DNA of 64,000 nt, from assembly GCF_028401415.2 (NCBI RefSeq), contig NZ_CP171821.2, positions 4,340,001-4,404,000 of the forward strand, given 5' to 3'. The DNA is from Glaciecola sp028401415. Its GTDB lineage: Bacteria; Pseudomonadota; Gammaproteobacteria; Enterobacterales; Alteromonadaceae. Below the pieces are notes generated by a model. It was not told the origin of the DNA. It saw only the letters and a list, made by a program, of their open reading frames with translations, and made no database searches. A program made the translations under genes and the position numbers. This document shows positions 18,200 to 27,054 of the stretch, piece after piece; within the stretch, counting starts at the first letter, position 1, and every line of letters starts with the position of its first letter.

Positions 18200-18763
18200 A
18201 TGCAAAACGTACTAGCAACAGTAGCGAATATCATTAATCGAATCAATGCCGCGTTGGGTAAAGTAGTGAGTTACGCTACCATTGCAATGGCAATCGTAAT
18301 GTTTGGGATCGTGGTACTTCGATACGGATTCAGTCTTGGGTGGATTGCCATGCAGGAATCGGTCATGTATTTGCATGCTGCCGTATTTTTGCTTGGCAGT
18401 GCTTTTACGTATCAACAAAACGCGCACGTGCGCGTTGATGTATTTTATAGGCAATATTCAAAGCGTAAACAAGCCATGGTCAATTTGCTTGGCAGCCTTG
18501 TATTCATGCTCCCGGTTTCTTTGTATATTGGAATAATTTGCTTTGACTATGTAATTGATTCTTGGTCATTGTTAGAGGGTAGCAGGGAGCCCGGGGGCTT
18601 ACCGTTTGTCTATGTTTTAAAATCATTTTTGCTGATTTTTGCCATTTCCATGGTGTTGCAAGCCATCTCCGAAATCATTACAAATACCTTGAGACTCCTA
18701 GGGCACATTAGCTTCTCAGAAGATGAAAACGCTTTGAATGCCAAGCAGCAGGAGCATATTTAG
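18200..18763 (+). CDS. dctQ: TRAP transporter small membrane subunit (DctQ)
   Basis: This 187-residue protein has four hydrophobic segments and the family features ESVMYLHAAVFLLGSAFTYQ followed by HVRVDVFY. It is the small membrane subunit of a tripartite ATP-independent transporter. It is immediately followed by dctM and dctP, so all three components are present in one operon. The organic-acid substrate is suggested by the receptor gene at 20147. Confidence 0.93.
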   Translation: MQNVLATVANIINRINAALGKVVSYATIAMAIVMFGIVVLRYGFSLGWIAMQESVMYLHAAVFLLGSAFTYQQNAHVRVDVFYRQYSKRKQAMVNLLGSLVFMLPVSLYIGIICFDYVIDSWSLLEGSREPGGLPFVYVLKSFLLIFAISMVLQAISEIITNTLRLLGHISFSEDENALNAKQQEHI

Positions 18764-18764
18764 C

Positions 18765-20132
18765 ATGGAATGGCTTTCACTCGTTCTTTTTGCCGCAGTG
18801 TGCGGTGCCCTTTTATTTGGTTACCCTGTGGCGCTTACCCTAGCAGGTGTTTCTCTAATTTTTGCGGGTGTCGGCGCGCTCTTTGGTGTGTTTGATGCTA
18901 ACTATTTACTCACCGCACCGTCTCGTTTATTCGGCATAATCAGCAACACGACCTTAATCGCAGTACCGCTGTTTGTATTTATGGGCGTTGTGCTAGAGCG
19001 TTCTAAAATCGCGGAAGATCTATTGGTTGCTATGTCGGCGGTGCTTGGCCGGTTTAAAAGCGGCTTGGGTGTATCGGTCATTTTAGTGGGTATGCTGCTT
19101 GCCGCCAGCACTGGCATTGTCGGTGCTACGGTAGTTACTATGGGACTGTTGAGCTTGCCGACCATGCTCAAACGTGGATATTCGCCTGCACTCGCAACGG
19201 GCACCATTTGCGCCACCGGTACCTTAGGGCAGATTATTCCTCCCTCCATCGCGTTAGTCTTATTGGGCGATGTATTATCGAGCGCCTACCAAAAGGCACA
19301 GCTCGACATGGGGATTTTCTCACCTGAAAGTGTATCAGTAGGTGATTTGTTTGTTGGTGCTCTGGTACCGGGTTTGTTATTAGTGGCGTGTTATCTTCTG
19401 TATATGTGGGGTGTGAGTCGATTCTCGCCATCGCAGGTGCCCGCAAAGGGGCAAGAAAATGAGCACGCTTCAGTAAGTGCGCTACTCGGCGCGTTACTGC
19501 CCCCTCTTATTTTGATTGTCGCTGTGTTGGGTTCAATATTATTTGGCTTTGCAACGCCTACCGAAGCTGCAGGTGTTGGCGCAGTTGGGGCGTTAATACT
19601 TGCAGCAATTAAGCGTCAACTGACTAAGCCTAACGTTACATACGTGGTCCAAGAAACCACCAAAGTCACCTGCATGGTTTTCCTTATTTTAATCGGCGCA
19701 TCTATATTTTCCCTCGTGTTTAGAGGCTTTGGTGGTGAGATTTTGTTGAAAGAGTTTTTCACCAGTTTACCCGGTGGTGTATTCACTGCGATGCTGCTGG
19801 TGATGGTGGTTGTATTTTTACTTGGCTTTATTCTCGACTTTATTGAAATTACCTTTGTTGTGGTGCCCATTGTGGCGCCGATACTGATTATTATGGGCGT
19901 TGACCCGATATGGTTAGGGATAATGTTGGCGGTGAATCTTCAAACCTCATTTCTAACCCCGCCTTTCGGGTTTGCGCTGTTTTACCTTAGAGGGGTAGCA
20001 AGTGACCTGGTGCAGACTACCCAGATTTACAAAGGCGTGATACCTTTTATTGCAATACAAATATTGGTGTTGGTGATGATGTCGATTTGGCCTGAAATCG
20101 TCACTTGGCTCCCCGATACCGTTTATCAATAA
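18765..20132 (+). CDS. dctM: TRAP transporter large membrane subunit (DctM)
   Basis: This 455-residue, about 12-helix protein is the ion-coupled channel subunit. Typical segments include LFGYPVALTLAGVSL, IAVPLFVFMGVVLERS, ATGTICATGTLGQIIPPS and LTPPFGFALFYLRG. ATG at 18765 (MEWLS) is chosen over an upstream TTG because AGGAG lies at 18750 and the start then falls one base after the dctQ stop. Confidence 0.94.
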   Translation: MEWLSLVLFAAVCGALLFGYPVALTLAGVSLIFAGVGALFGVFDANYLLTAPSRLFGIISNTTLIAVPLFVFMGVVLERSKIAEDLLVAMSAVLGRFKSGLGVSVILVGMLLAASTGIVGATVVTMGLLSLPTMLKRGYSPALATGTICATGTLGQIIPPSIALVLLGDVLSSAYQKAQLDMGIFSPESVSVGDLFVGALVPGLLLVACYLLYMWGVSRFSPSQVPAKGQENEHASVSALLGALLPPLILIVAVLGSILFGFATPTEAAGVGAVGALILAAIKRQLTKPNVTYVVQETTKVTCMVFLILIGASIFSLVFRGFGGEILLKEFFTSLPGGVFTAMLLVMVVVFLLGFILDFIEITFVVVPIVAPILIIMGVDPIWLGIMLAVNLQTSFLTPPFGFALFYLRGVASDLVQTTQIYKGVIPFIAIQILVLVMMSIWPEIVTWLPDTVYQ

Positions 20133-20146
20133 GGATGATTACCGAC

Positions 20147-21250
20147 ATGCACATTCAAAAGCGCTTTATGACTTTGTTGATTGCTTTTGCCCTCACCCTG
20201 ATTTTATTTGCTTGTGGCGAAGATACCGCGTCAAGCAATAAAGATGCTGTGAGCAGTTCTAGTGAAACGTTTAAATGGAAGTTAGTCACATCGTGGCCGA
20301 AGAACTTTCCCGGATTGGGCAAGGGTCCAGAAACCTTTGCGACATACGTTAATCAAATGTCTGGTGGCCGCCTAGAAGTTGCAGTGTACGGAGCGGGTGA
20401 GTTAGTGCCGGGGTTTGAGGTATTCAATGCAGTATCAGCTGGTAGCGCTCAAATGGGTCATTCAGGAGCGTATTATTGGAAGGGTAAAATTCCTGCAGCC
20501 CCCATTTTTTCAGCAATGCCCTTTGGTATGAATGCTGCTGAAACAAGCGCATGGTTGCACTACGGAGAGGGTATGAAGTTGTGGCGCGAGCTGTATGAGC
20601 CCTTTGGTGTAATTCCTTTTGCTGGCGGTAGCTCTGGCGTGCAGATGGCTGGCTGGTTTAAGAAAGAAATAAACTCCGTGGATGATTTACAAGGCTTGAA
20701 AATGCGTATTCCCGGCATTGGTGGAGAAGTGTTTAAAGAGGTTGGTGGCTTGCCCGTGACCTTAACAGGTGGTGAAATTTTTACCTCTCTACAAAGCGGT
20801 GCTATTGACGCTACTGAGTGGGTTGGGCCTTATAACGACCTAGCCTTTGGACTGCATAAAGCAGCTGATTATTATTATCATAGCGGCTGGCACGAACCAG
20901 GGACTACTCTTGAGTTTATTGTAAATGCAGAAGCCTTCAATGCCCTGCCTGCTGATTTACAGAAAATTGTCGAAGCTGCGACACGCTTAGTTCACTCCGA
21001 CATGCTCGATGAATATACCGCACGCAATCATACCGCAATGGAGCAGCTCATAAACGAACACAATATTGATGTTCGCCCTCTTCCTGATGACGTTATCCAA
21101 GCATTAAAAATGGCCAACGCAAAAGTGGTGGCTCAAAAACGTGCCGAGAATGAAGATTTTGACAGAATCTATGCTTCTTACGAGCGCTTTTTTCAAAGTG
21201 CAAAACGCTATCATGCGCTATCTGAACAAGCTTATTACAACAATCGCTAG
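20147..21250 (+). CDS. dctP: TRAP transporter substrate-binding lipoprotein, TakP-like
   Basis: This 367-residue receptor begins with a lipoprotein signal (lipobox LFAC), so it is membrane-tethered. The mature part (FKWKLVTSWPKNFPG, GELVPGFEVFNAV, MGHSGAYYWKGK, MRIPGIGGEVFKEVGG, DATEWVGPYNDL) resembles TakP-type receptors, which bind 2-oxo acids or related monocarboxylates. ATG at 20147 follows AAGGA. The TAG stop is part of a CTAG that begins a 17-base remnant of the family A miniature element, so the true ancestral 3' end cannot be told from this sequence alone. Confidence 0.92.
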   Translation: MHIQKRFMTLLIAFALTLILFACGEDTASSNKDAVSSSSETFKWKLVTSWPKNFPGLGKGPETFATYVNQMSGGRLEVAVYGAGELVPGFEVFNAVSAGSAQMGHSGAYYWKGKIPAAPIFSAMPFGMNAAETSAWLHYGEGMKLWRELYEPFGVIPFAGGSSGVQMAGWFKKEINSVDDLQGLKMRIPGIGGEVFKEVGGLPVTLTGGEIFTSLQSGAIDATEWVGPYNDLAFGLHKAADYYYHSGWHEPGTTLEFIVNAEAFNALPADLQKIVEAATRLVHSDMLDEYTARNHTAMEQLINEHNIDVRPLPDDVIQALKMANAKVVAQKRAENEDFDRIYASYERFFQSAKRYHALSEQAYYNNR

Positions 21251-21263
21251 GGCGTGTTGATCT
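21247..21263. repeat. Solo left end of the family A miniature element at the dctP stop
   Basis: CTAGGGCGTGTTGATCT equals the first 17 bases of the element at 1355. No matching right end follows, so the rest was deleted or has diverged. The first four bases contain the dctP TAG. Confidence 0.6.
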
Positions 21264-21389
21264 GGACTGATATGTTAGCGGCGCACTTCGTTTTAGAATG
21301 CGCGCCGAGTTAAATATCGCCGCCGCTCATCTTTAGACAATGCAGCATATTGCGGCAAACAGCCTTACCGAGCTTTTAAAGGAGCCCCC

Positions 21390-22571
21390 ATGGTTATCAA
21401 ACCAAAAGTTAGAGGATTTATTTGCACAAACGCTCACCCTGTTGGTTGCGCCAAGAGTGTTGAAAATCAAATTGCATATGTTGAGTCTCAATCGCTTGAG
21501 CAGACTGGCCCTAAAAATGTGTTGGTAATTGGTTGCTCAACAGGCTACGGGTTAGCGTCGCGAATTACTTCTGCTTTTGGCTATGGTGCAAATACCTTGG
21601 GTATATGCTTTGAAAAAGCGCCAAATGAGCGTAAAACTGGCACGGCTGGCTTTTATAATACCGCAGCATTTCATGAACAAGCGCAGGCAAAAGGCTTGTA
21701 TGCAAAAAGCATAAATGGTGACGCGTTTTCTGATGAAATCAAGCAGCAAACCATAGACTTAATTAAGCAAGATCTCGGTCAAATAGATTTAGTTATTTAC
21801 TCGCTCGCTTCGCCACGGCGCACCGATCCAGAGACTGGCGAAGTATACAAGTCAACGCTGAAGCCTGTTGGCAGCGCTTACACAACAAAAACCTACGATA
21901 CCGACAAAGACATGGTACATGAGGTTAATCTGGAACCGGCAAATGAAGATGAGATAGCACAAACGGTCAAGGTAATGGGCGGAGAAGATTGGGAGCGCTG
22001 GATGTCGCAATTAGGTGCAGCAGGCGTTTTATCTGAAAATTGTAAAACAACTGCATATACCTATATTGGCAAAGAACTCACTTGGCCAATTTATGGGCAA
22101 GCTACCATAGGTAAAGCGAAAGAAGACTTAGACCGAGCTGCAAAGGCGATTATGTCAGAACTGTCTTCGCTCGCTGTGCAAGCAAATGTTTCTTCATTAA
22201 AGGCTTTGGTGACGCAAGCCAGCTCAGCTATTCCTGTGATGCCGCTATATATCTCGTTGATTTACAAAGTGATGAAACAAGAGGGAACTCATCAAGGTTG
22301 TATTGAGCAAATTGTGGGTTTGTTCGACCAGCGACTTTATGCAGCGTCCCCGCCAACCGACGATATGAATCGATATAGAATGGACGGCATTGAGACAAAT
22401 GAAGCGACACAGGCAAAAATTAAAGTCTTGTGGGATAAGGTGTCGCAAGATAACTTCCATGAATTGTCAGACTACGCCGGATATCATTCAGACTTCCTAA
22501 ATCTGTTTGGTTTTGCGTTTGAAGGTGTTGATTATGAAGTGGATGTAGACCCTATCGTCCATTGGTCGTAG
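21390..22571 (+). CDS. fabV: Enoyl-ACP reductase / trans-2-enoyl-CoA reductase FabV
   Basis: This 393-residue enzyme catalyses the last step of fatty-acid elongation (NADH-dependent reduction of the enoyl double bond). FabV hallmarks are MVIKPKVRGFICTNAHP, the cofactor-binding GCSTGYGLASR, VIYSLASPRRTDP, and the Y-x8-K active site in YGQATIGKAK. The family is triclosan-resistant. AAAGGAG precedes the ATG. It is monocistronic as far as can be seen. Confidence 0.96.
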   Translation: MVIKPKVRGFICTNAHPVGCAKSVENQIAYVESQSLEQTGPKNVLVIGCSTGYGLASRITSAFGYGANTLGICFEKAPNERKTGTAGFYNTAAFHEQAQAKGLYAKSINGDAFSDEIKQQTIDLIKQDLGQIDLVIYSLASPRRTDPETGEVYKSTLKPVGSAYTTKTYDTDKDMVHEVNLEPANEDEIAQTVKVMGGEDWERWMSQLGAAGVLSENCKTTAYTYIGKELTWPIYGQATIGKAKEDLDRAAKAIMSELSSLAVQANVSSLKALVTQASSAIPVMPLYISLIYKVMKQEGTHQGCIEQIVGLFDQRLYAASPPTDDMNRYRMDGIETNEATQAKIKVLWDKVSQDNFHELSDYAGYHSDFLNLFGFAFEGVDYEVDVDPIVHWS

Positions 22572-22958
22572 TCAGTCTCTCGTCTATACTGAGCCCTGTA
22601 TGTTTAATAAAACGTTAATCCTTTGTAAATAAAGGCTTGTGCGAGCGAGTGCGTGGAATTATTTGTTCACGATAGCTTTGGAATAAATACGCTTTTGGTA
22701 TAATTCCGATGGCGTTTACAGGGCAGATAATGCTAAAATCGCGCCCATTCAGCATGGGCATGTCGCTAAATCGTCACATAGCTTGGCTGAATGAAGAAAC
22801 TTTTTCTAAAAATCATAATAAAAACAATTGTATATTAGAGTTCGAGATAGCTAAATGTCGTTTGTGCTCAATAATACCTATGTATAGAAAAAGATACCCT
22901 AATCATTAGGAATCAATTGAAACAAGCTTGTTTCTTGCATAAAGCAGTCAAATTCCGA
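22572..22958. other. Gene-poor leader region upstream of nqrA
   Basis: No supported gene lies here. There is the extended -10 candidate, and an imperfect dyad (ATTCAGC near 22747 with GCTGAAT near 22786) that could fold in the leader. I cannot match it to a known riboswitch by eye. Confidence 0.35.
22696..22704 (+). promoter_or_regulatory. Extended -10 promoter candidate upstream of the nqr operon
   Basis: TTGGTATAAT (within 22695-22704) contains a consensus TATAAT preceded by the extended TG. The -35 region is weak. If used, transcripts would carry a leader of about 390 bases before nqrA. Confidence 0.45.
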
Positions 22959-23102
22959 ATGCAAGGCACAGAGGCACAGGGATTAAGTCTTTGTCAAAAA
23001 GGCCGATGTTCACTATGCGAATGCGTAAAGCGAACCATGGGCCTTGAAGAACTAGGCGGGTTTGAATTGGTTTTTAAATTAAGAGTAGTCAATAGCATAT
23101 GA
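22959..23102 (+). CDS. Possible small Cys-rich ORF coupled to nqrA
   Basis: This 47-residue frame starts at ATG 22959 and is open further upstream to 22917. It contains a Cys cluster (CQKGRCSLCEC) and ends in TGA overlapping the nqrA ATG (ATGA at 23099-23102). The overlap is what a coupled leader ORF would show. However, no ribosome binding site is evident and the composition is not clearly coding. It may be chance. Confidence 0.25.
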   Translation: MQGTEAQGLSLCQKGRCSLCECVKRTMGLEELGGFELVFKLRVVNSI

Positions 23103-24439
23103 TTAAGATTAAGAAAGGTCTAGACCTTCCCATACAGGGCGAACCTGAGCAGGCAATCGTTGACACGATTAAGCCGACTAAGGTTGCTGTGTTGGGAGAG
23201 GAATATATCGGTATGCGTCCTACTATGCATGTACAGGTAGGGGATACCGTTAAAAAGGGGCAACTGCTTTTTGAAGACAAGAAAAACCCAGGTGTGAAAT
23301 TTGTTGCGCCAGCTGCGGGCGAAATTGTCGAAATTAATCGCGGAGCTAAGCGCGTACTGCAGTCAGTTGTTATTGGTGTTAGCGGTGATGAATCAGAAAC
23401 TTTTACAAGCTTTGATGACTCAAGCTTAGCATCATCTGAAAGACAGTCAGTGGTTGATGTGCTGGTAGAAACTTCACTGTGGACGGGTTTACGAACCAGA
23501 CCTTACAGTAAAGTTCCGGCCATTGACTCTACGCCCAATTCTATTTTTGTTACTGCGATTGACAGTAATCCACTTTCAGTTGACCCTCAAATTGTGATTG
23601 CTGAGCGCGAAGCAGACTTTGCTTTCGGCCTTAAAGTGTTAGCGAAACTCACTGAAGGCAAGATTTTCGTAAATAAGGCGCCGGGCGCAAATATTCCAGC
23701 ATCGGGCGAGAGAGTAGAAGTCAATGAATTTGCAGGTCCCCATCCTGCGGGCTTGCCCGGTACTCACATTCATTATCTTGATCCAGTGGGTCCCACCAAG
23801 AAAGTTTGGTACATCAATTACCAAGACGTTATTGCGATTGGTGCATCATTGAAGGCAGGTCAATTAGACTTGAGCAAGGTTGTCTCCATTGCAGGTCCTA
23901 TGGCCGCTTCGCCAAAAATTGTGCGCACACAAGTGGGTGCAAATGTGAACGAACTCATTGAAGGGCAAACTGGCGATGAGCCGATTCGCGTTGTGTCTGG
24001 TTCTGTATTAAACGGCACAAACGCGTCGGGTCCGCATGCTTATTTAGGTCGATATCACAACCAAGTGTCTCTTATAAAAGAAGATAAAGAGAAGAAATTG
24101 TTTGGTTGGATTACACCAGGTTCGGACAAACACTCTGTCACGCGCGCATACCTTGGGCATCTGGCGGGTAAAAAGAAATTTGCAATGACATCTACCACCA
24201 ATGGCTCCGACCGCTCAATGGTGCCAATTGGCAACTACGAAAGAATTATGCCGCTCGATGTTATTCCAACGCTGCTATTGCGCGATATCATTTCAGGTGA
24301 TACCGACGGTGCACAATCGCTTGGTGCATTGGAGTTGGATGAAGAAGATTTATCATTGTGTACGTACGTCTGTCCCGGCAAATATGACTACGGTCCTATT
24401 TTGCGCGACTGTCTAACCAAAATCGAAGCTGAGGGTTAA
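23099..24439 (+). CDS. nqrA: Na+-translocating NADH:quinone reductase subunit A
   Basis: This 446-residue subunit (MIKIKKGLDLPIQGEP) is the peripheral quinone-associated subunit of Na+-NQR, which oxidises NADH, reduces ubiquinone and pumps Na+ out of the cell. The sequence has the barrel-sandwich segment (GDTVKKGQLLFEDKKNPGV) and GGAHPAGLPG-like residues (GPHPAGLPGTHIHYLDP). It leads a six-gene operon, with nqrB starting three bases after its stop. Confidence 0.96.
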   Translation: MIKIKKGLDLPIQGEPEQAIVDTIKPTKVAVLGEEYIGMRPTMHVQVGDTVKKGQLLFEDKKNPGVKFVAPAAGEIVEINRGAKRVLQSVVIGVSGDESETFTSFDDSSLASSERQSVVDVLVETSLWTGLRTRPYSKVPAIDSTPNSIFVTAIDSNPLSVDPQIVIAEREADFAFGLKVLAKLTEGKIFVNKAPGANIPASGERVEVNEFAGPHPAGLPGTHIHYLDPVGPTKKVWYINYQDVIAIGASLKAGQLDLSKVVSIAGPMAASPKIVRTQVGANVNELIEGQTGDEPIRVVSGSVLNGTNASGPHAYLGRYHNQVSLIKEDKEKKLFGWITPGSDKHSVTRAYLGHLAGKKKFAMTSTTNGSDRSMVPIGNYERIMPLDVIPTLLLRDIISGDTDGAQSLGALELDEEDLSLCTYVCPGKYDYGPILRDCLTKIEAEG

Positions 24440-24442
24440 GTC

Positions 24443-25654
24443 ATGGGTTTAAAAGCATATTTAGAGAAGATCGAACCTGATTTTGAAGCGGGTGGAAGAT
24501 ATGAAAAGTTCTACGCTTTGTATGAGGCGGCGGCGACTATTTTCTACACACCCGGAAAAGTCAACAAATCCAATACCCACGTAAAAGACAGCATCGACCT
24601 AAAACGCATTATGATCATGGTATGGATGGCAACGTTTCCAGCCATGTTTTATGGCATGTACAACGTTGGTCTGCAGGCTTCCTACGCTATTGAAGCTGGC
24701 GGAGCACTATACGATGGATGGCAGGCTGGCTTATTTACAGCCATAGGCGGAACGTTAACGGCCGACTCAGGTTGGTTTATGATGATGCTGTACGGCGCGT
24801 GTTTCTTTGTGCCTATTTACGCTACCACCTTTATTGTCGGCGGGTTTTGGGAAGTCTTGTTTGCTTCAGTGCGCAAACATGAGGTGAACGAAGGCTTCTT
24901 CGTTACCTCCGTCTTATTCTCGCTTACCTTACCGGCTACCATTCCACTTTGGCAGGTTGCACTTGGGATTACTTTCGGTGTGGTTATTGCCAAAGAAATA
25001 TTTGGTGGAACGGGTCGAAATTTCTTGAATCCTGCGCTATCTGGCCGTGCATTCTTATATTTTGCATATCCTGCGCAAATCTCAGGTGACCAACCTTGGG
25101 TTGCAGCGTCAATGCCTGACGGCTACTCAGGTGCCACTTGGCTAAGTAATGCTGCTAATGGTCAAATGGACTATTCTGACATGACTTTGTTCATGAATTC
25201 GTTCTTGGGAAATATTCCAGGCTCAGTAGGTGAAGTATCTACCCTGATGATTATGTTAGGTGGTTTGTTTATCATTTATCTGGGGATTGCGAGTTGGCGA
25301 ATTGTCGCCGGCGTTGCCTTAGGCGTTGCCTTTTTCGCTACTTTGCTAAATTTGTTTGCTAGCGATCCTACGTCAATCATGGCAATGCCCGCATACTGGC
25401 ACTTCGTCATCGGCGGCATGGCGTTTGGTATGTTCTTCATGGCGACCGACCCGGTATCGGCTTCTTTTACCAATCAAGGTAAATGGATGTACGGTTTTTT
25501 TATTGGCCTGATGACAGTATTAATACGCGTCCTCAACCCAGCGTTCCCTGAAGGCATTATGCTAGCCATCTTGTTTGCAAACTTATGGGCGCCACTGTTT
25601 GATTACTTCGTTGCTCAAAGCAACATAAAGCGGAGGCTAGCTCGTGTCGGCTAA
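24443..25654 (+). CDS. nqrB: Na+-translocating NADH:quinone reductase subunit B
   Basis: This 403-residue membrane subunit carries a covalent FMN on Thr232 in the motif DGYSGAT and also houses riboflavin in the complex. It has about ten membrane segments. The flavin is attached by ApbE, encoded downstream at 28907. The C-terminus overlaps the nqrC start by 11 bases. Confidence 0.96.
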   Translation: MGLKAYLEKIEPDFEAGGRYEKFYALYEAAATIFYTPGKVNKSNTHVKDSIDLKRIMIMVWMATFPAMFYGMYNVGLQASYAIEAGGALYDGWQAGLFTAIGGTLTADSGWFMMMLYGACFFVPIYATTFIVGGFWEVLFASVRKHEVNEGFFVTSVLFSLTLPATIPLWQVALGITFGVVIAKEIFGGTGRNFLNPALSGRAFLYFAYPAQISGDQPWVAASMPDGYSGATWLSNAANGQMDYSDMTLFMNSFLGNIPGSVGEVSTLMIMLGGLFIIYLGIASWRIVAGVALGVAFFATLLNLFASDPTSIMAMPAYWHFVIGGMAFGMFFMATDPVSASFTNQGKWMYGFFIGLMTVLIRVLNPAFPEGIMLAILFANLWAPLFDYFVAQSNIKRRLARVG

Positions 25655-26408
25655 AAAAGAAACATTAGGTAAAACAATATTTATCGTTGTTGCAGTGTGC
25701 TTGGCATGTTCGGTTGTTGTGTCCGGTTCGGCGGTTGGCTTGCGTTCTTTGCAAGAAACAAATGCTGCACTCGATAAAAAATCCAATATCTTAAACGCTG
25801 CGGGACTACTAGACGGTGTTGGCACGAAGCAAGAAATTGCACAAGTGTACGAAAACCGTGTGGAAGAGAAGTTTGTCGACTTATCAAGTGGTGAGTATGT
25901 AGAAAAACCGTCTGAAGACTTCGATATGTATAAAGCGGCAAAGAAACCCGAGTTTAGCGTGCGAGTAGAAGGCTCAAACGTAGGCTTTCAACAGCGCTCA
26001 AGCGTAGCCAGTGTGTATCACATAAAAGATGAAACGGGTACGGTAAGCCGCATAATACTGCCGGTTCACGGCTCGGGCCTTTGGGATCTAATGTACGGCT
26101 TCCTTGCCCTTGATAACGATGGCGAGACCATTCGTGAACTTATTTATTATCAGCACAAAGAGACCCCTGGGCTTGGCGCCGAGATTCAAAATCCCTCGTG
26201 GCAAGAGAAATGGGATGGTAAGAAATTGTTCAAAGGGGATGAAGTTGCTATCAGTGTTGACAAAAACGTTGGCGATGGCAATCAATACGCGGTAGATGCA
26301 TTATCAGGTGCAACGCTAACCAGTAACGGCGTCGAGAATACTCTTCAATACTGGGCGGGCGAAAACGGCTACGGCAAATACCTTCAACGTCAATCTTGGA
26401 AATCTTAG
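25644..26408 (+). CDS. nqrC: Na+-translocating NADH:quinone reductase subunit C
   Basis: This 254-residue protein has an N-terminal membrane anchor (about 9-30) and a periplasmic FMN domain. The covalent FMN site is Thr224 in DALSGATLTSNGV, the D-x-x-SGAT signature recognised by ApbE. It starts with GTG at 25644 preceded by CGGAGG and overlaps the end of nqrB. Confidence 0.96.
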   Translation: MSAKKETLGKTIFIVVAVCLACSVVVSGSAVGLRSLQETNAALDKKSNILNAAGLLDGVGTKQEIAQVYENRVEEKFVDLSSGEYVEKPSEDFDMYKAAKKPEFSVRVEGSNVGFQQRSSVASVYHIKDETGTVSRIILPVHGSGLWDLMYGFLALDNDGETIRELIYYQHKETPGLGAEIQNPSWQEKWDGKKLFKGDEVAISVDKNVGDGNQYAVDALSGATLTSNGVENTLQYWAGENGYGKYLQRQSWKS

Positions 26409-26417
26409 GGCACGAAA

Positions 26418-27050
26418 ATGGCTGATACTAAAGAAATGAAACAAGCCCTGTTCGGGCCAATTATCGGAAGTAACCCGATAGCCTTGCATGTACTTGGTAT
26501 ATGTTCAGCGCTAGCGATTACAACCAAATTAGAAACTGCATTGGTAATGTCGTTGGCATTGACCTCAGTACTTGCGTTTTCGAATCTGTTTATTTCACTG
26601 ATTCGAAACCAAATTCCTTCAAGCGTTCGAATCATTATTCAAATGACGATTATTGCTTCATTGGTGATTGTTGTTGACCAAATTTTGAAAGCATATTCTT
26701 ATGAGATTTCTAAGCAGCTCTCAGTATTCGTTGGCTTAATTATTACCAACTGTATTGTAATGGGGCGCGCTGAAGCCTACGCAATGAAGTCCCCACCATT
26801 TATGAGCCTGCTTGACGGTATCGGTAATGGTTTGGGTTACTCGTTTGTGCTTATTGTTATCGGTGTCGTAAAAGAGCTATTCGGTTTCGGTACATTATTA
26901 GGGTATGAAATACTTCCGCTTGTGCAAAATGGTGGCTGGTATCAGGGCAATGGTTTATTAATTTTACCGTTTAGCTCTTTTATTCTGATTGGTTTATTAA
27001 TTTGGGCGATTCGCACAATCCGTCCAGAGCAAGTTGAGCCGAAGGAATAA
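26418..27050 (+). CDS. nqrD: Na+-translocating NADH:quinone reductase subunit D
   Basis: This 210-residue protein has six membrane helices and is homologous to NqrE, with which it forms the inverted-topology pair that holds an iron centre and lines the Na+ path. Conserved VGLIITNCIVMGRAEA contains the membrane Cys. Nine bases separate it from nqrC. Confidence 0.96.
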   Translation: MADTKEMKQALFGPIIGSNPIALHVLGICSALAITTKLETALVMSLALTSVLAFSNLFISLIRNQIPSSVRIIIQMTIIASLVIVVDQILKAYSYEISKQLSVFVGLIITNCIVMGRAEAYAMKSPPFMSLLDGIGNGLGYSFVLIVIGVVKELFGFGTLLGYEILPLVQNGGWYQGNGLLILPFSSFILIGLLIWAIRTIRPEQVEPKE

Positions 27051-27054
27051 GACC

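Noticed and set aside
22709..22909. A 66-codon frame upstream of nqrA
   Set aside because: It has no ribosome binding site, an untypical composition and no resemblance to a known protein; more likely leader RNA.
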